Source: Vibrio superstes (GTDB lineage Bacteria; Pseudomonadota; Gammaproteobacteria; Enterobacterales; Vibrionaceae). Taken from it: a stretch of 64,000 bases of DNA. A program made the translations under genes and the position numbers. The notes beneath the pieces were generated by a model. The model was not told where the DNA came from, searched no databases, and worked only from the letters and a program-made list of their open reading frames with translations. Position 1 is the stretch's first letter. Each line of letters opens with the position of its first letter. Shown here one piece after another: positions 63,750-64,000 of this stretch. The DNA lies in contig NZ_BCUR01000004.1 in assembly GCF_003569005.1 (NCBI RefSeq), forward strand, positions 737,425-801,424. Reading direction: 5' to 3'.

Positions 63750-64000
63750 ATTTTCCCACCGGTTCGCATTGCGAATGCATTCACAGAGATTACTTTTGAC
63801 TGAAGTATAAATAGCATAGTGAATTCTCAGCAGTAATGTAGGACTATTCTTCTGTGTAACAATACGTCGACCTGTAAAGTGAGTGAAGTTTGAGGGAGAT
63901 CTCGTTTTTTGTACTTATATGGCATTTTTTATTTTAGCCGTTGATTTTATCAAACCTGCCCCCATTGTATCTTTCTGTGAGATTTCTAAAATATCTCGCC
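63750..64000. other. window edge, intergenic
   Basis: Upstream region of the cyclase gene; A+T-rich. No gene, repeat or clear promoter recognised before the window ends. Confidence 0.5.

Overview
The window is chromosomal DNA of a Vibrio-type gammaproteobacterium (Vibrionaceae). The evidence is gene order (lnt-corC-ybeY-ybeZ-miaB next to ubiF and a Met/Leu/Gln tRNA operon; lolB divergent from hemA-prfA-prmC-sirB2-sirB1-kdsA, with ispE-prs-pth-ychF behind it), an expanded tRNA array, a NutA-type nucleotidase lipoprotein, chitobiase, a KdgM-type porin, and many c-di-GMP and hybrid-kinase genes. Species is not assigned.

Layout. 1-7.6 kb: end of a YbeL-like zinc-ribbon gene, then the lnt/corC/ybeY/ybeZ/miaB run on the minus strand and divergent ubiF. 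7.7-9.8 kb: one minus-strand operon of 15 tRNA genes (7 Leu-UAG, 5 Gln-UUG, 3 Met-CAU) plus a decayed Gln copy, with a stringent-type promoter and a terminator. 10-22.2 kb: housekeeping genes for translation, PRPP, isoprenoid precursor, lipoprotein sorting, haem, peptide release, KDO and nucleotide scavenging. 22.2-26.7 kb: a LysE/Lrp pair, an IS1111-type insertion sequence sitting in a palindromic repeat, rluF and smrA. 27.0-27.3 kb: tRNA-Pro and a scrap of a second tRNA 3' end.

27.4-32.0 kb is the most interesting accessory block. It resembles a rearranged Fap-type functional-amyloid system: an outer-membrane pore, a C39-type protease, three small secreted proteins sharing a C-terminal motif (one with a long Ser/Asp/Asn repeat region), and a divergent CsgD-like LuxR regulator. 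32.2-34.5 kb: an OmpA-like barrel, a K+ channel and a CatB-like acetyltransferase. 34.7-44.2 kb: a galactoside regulon (galETK, LacI-type regulator, GH36 alpha-galactosidase, Na+/sugar symporter) with visible operators. 44.8-53.4 kb: chitobiase, a 1.4-kb gene-free stretch with 122-bp tandem palindromic repeats, and envelope proteins (general porin, DUF2057, DUF2799, KdgM). 53.7-55.5 kb: a small membrane protein and gltX. 55.6-63.7 kb: a 1799-residue hybrid kinase with three solute-binding modules, a response regulator with an HD-GYP domain, and a convergent CHASE-GGDEF diguanylate cyclase. A 268-bp MITE-like element separates the kinase and regulator genes.

Repeats run through the window: a REP-like hairpin family (24.8, 24.96 and 47.74 kb, and in diverged form in the 122-bp tandem array), the MITE and two relics of its ends, and the tRNA spacers. 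All functional calls come from reading the sequence and family knowledge; no database search was run.
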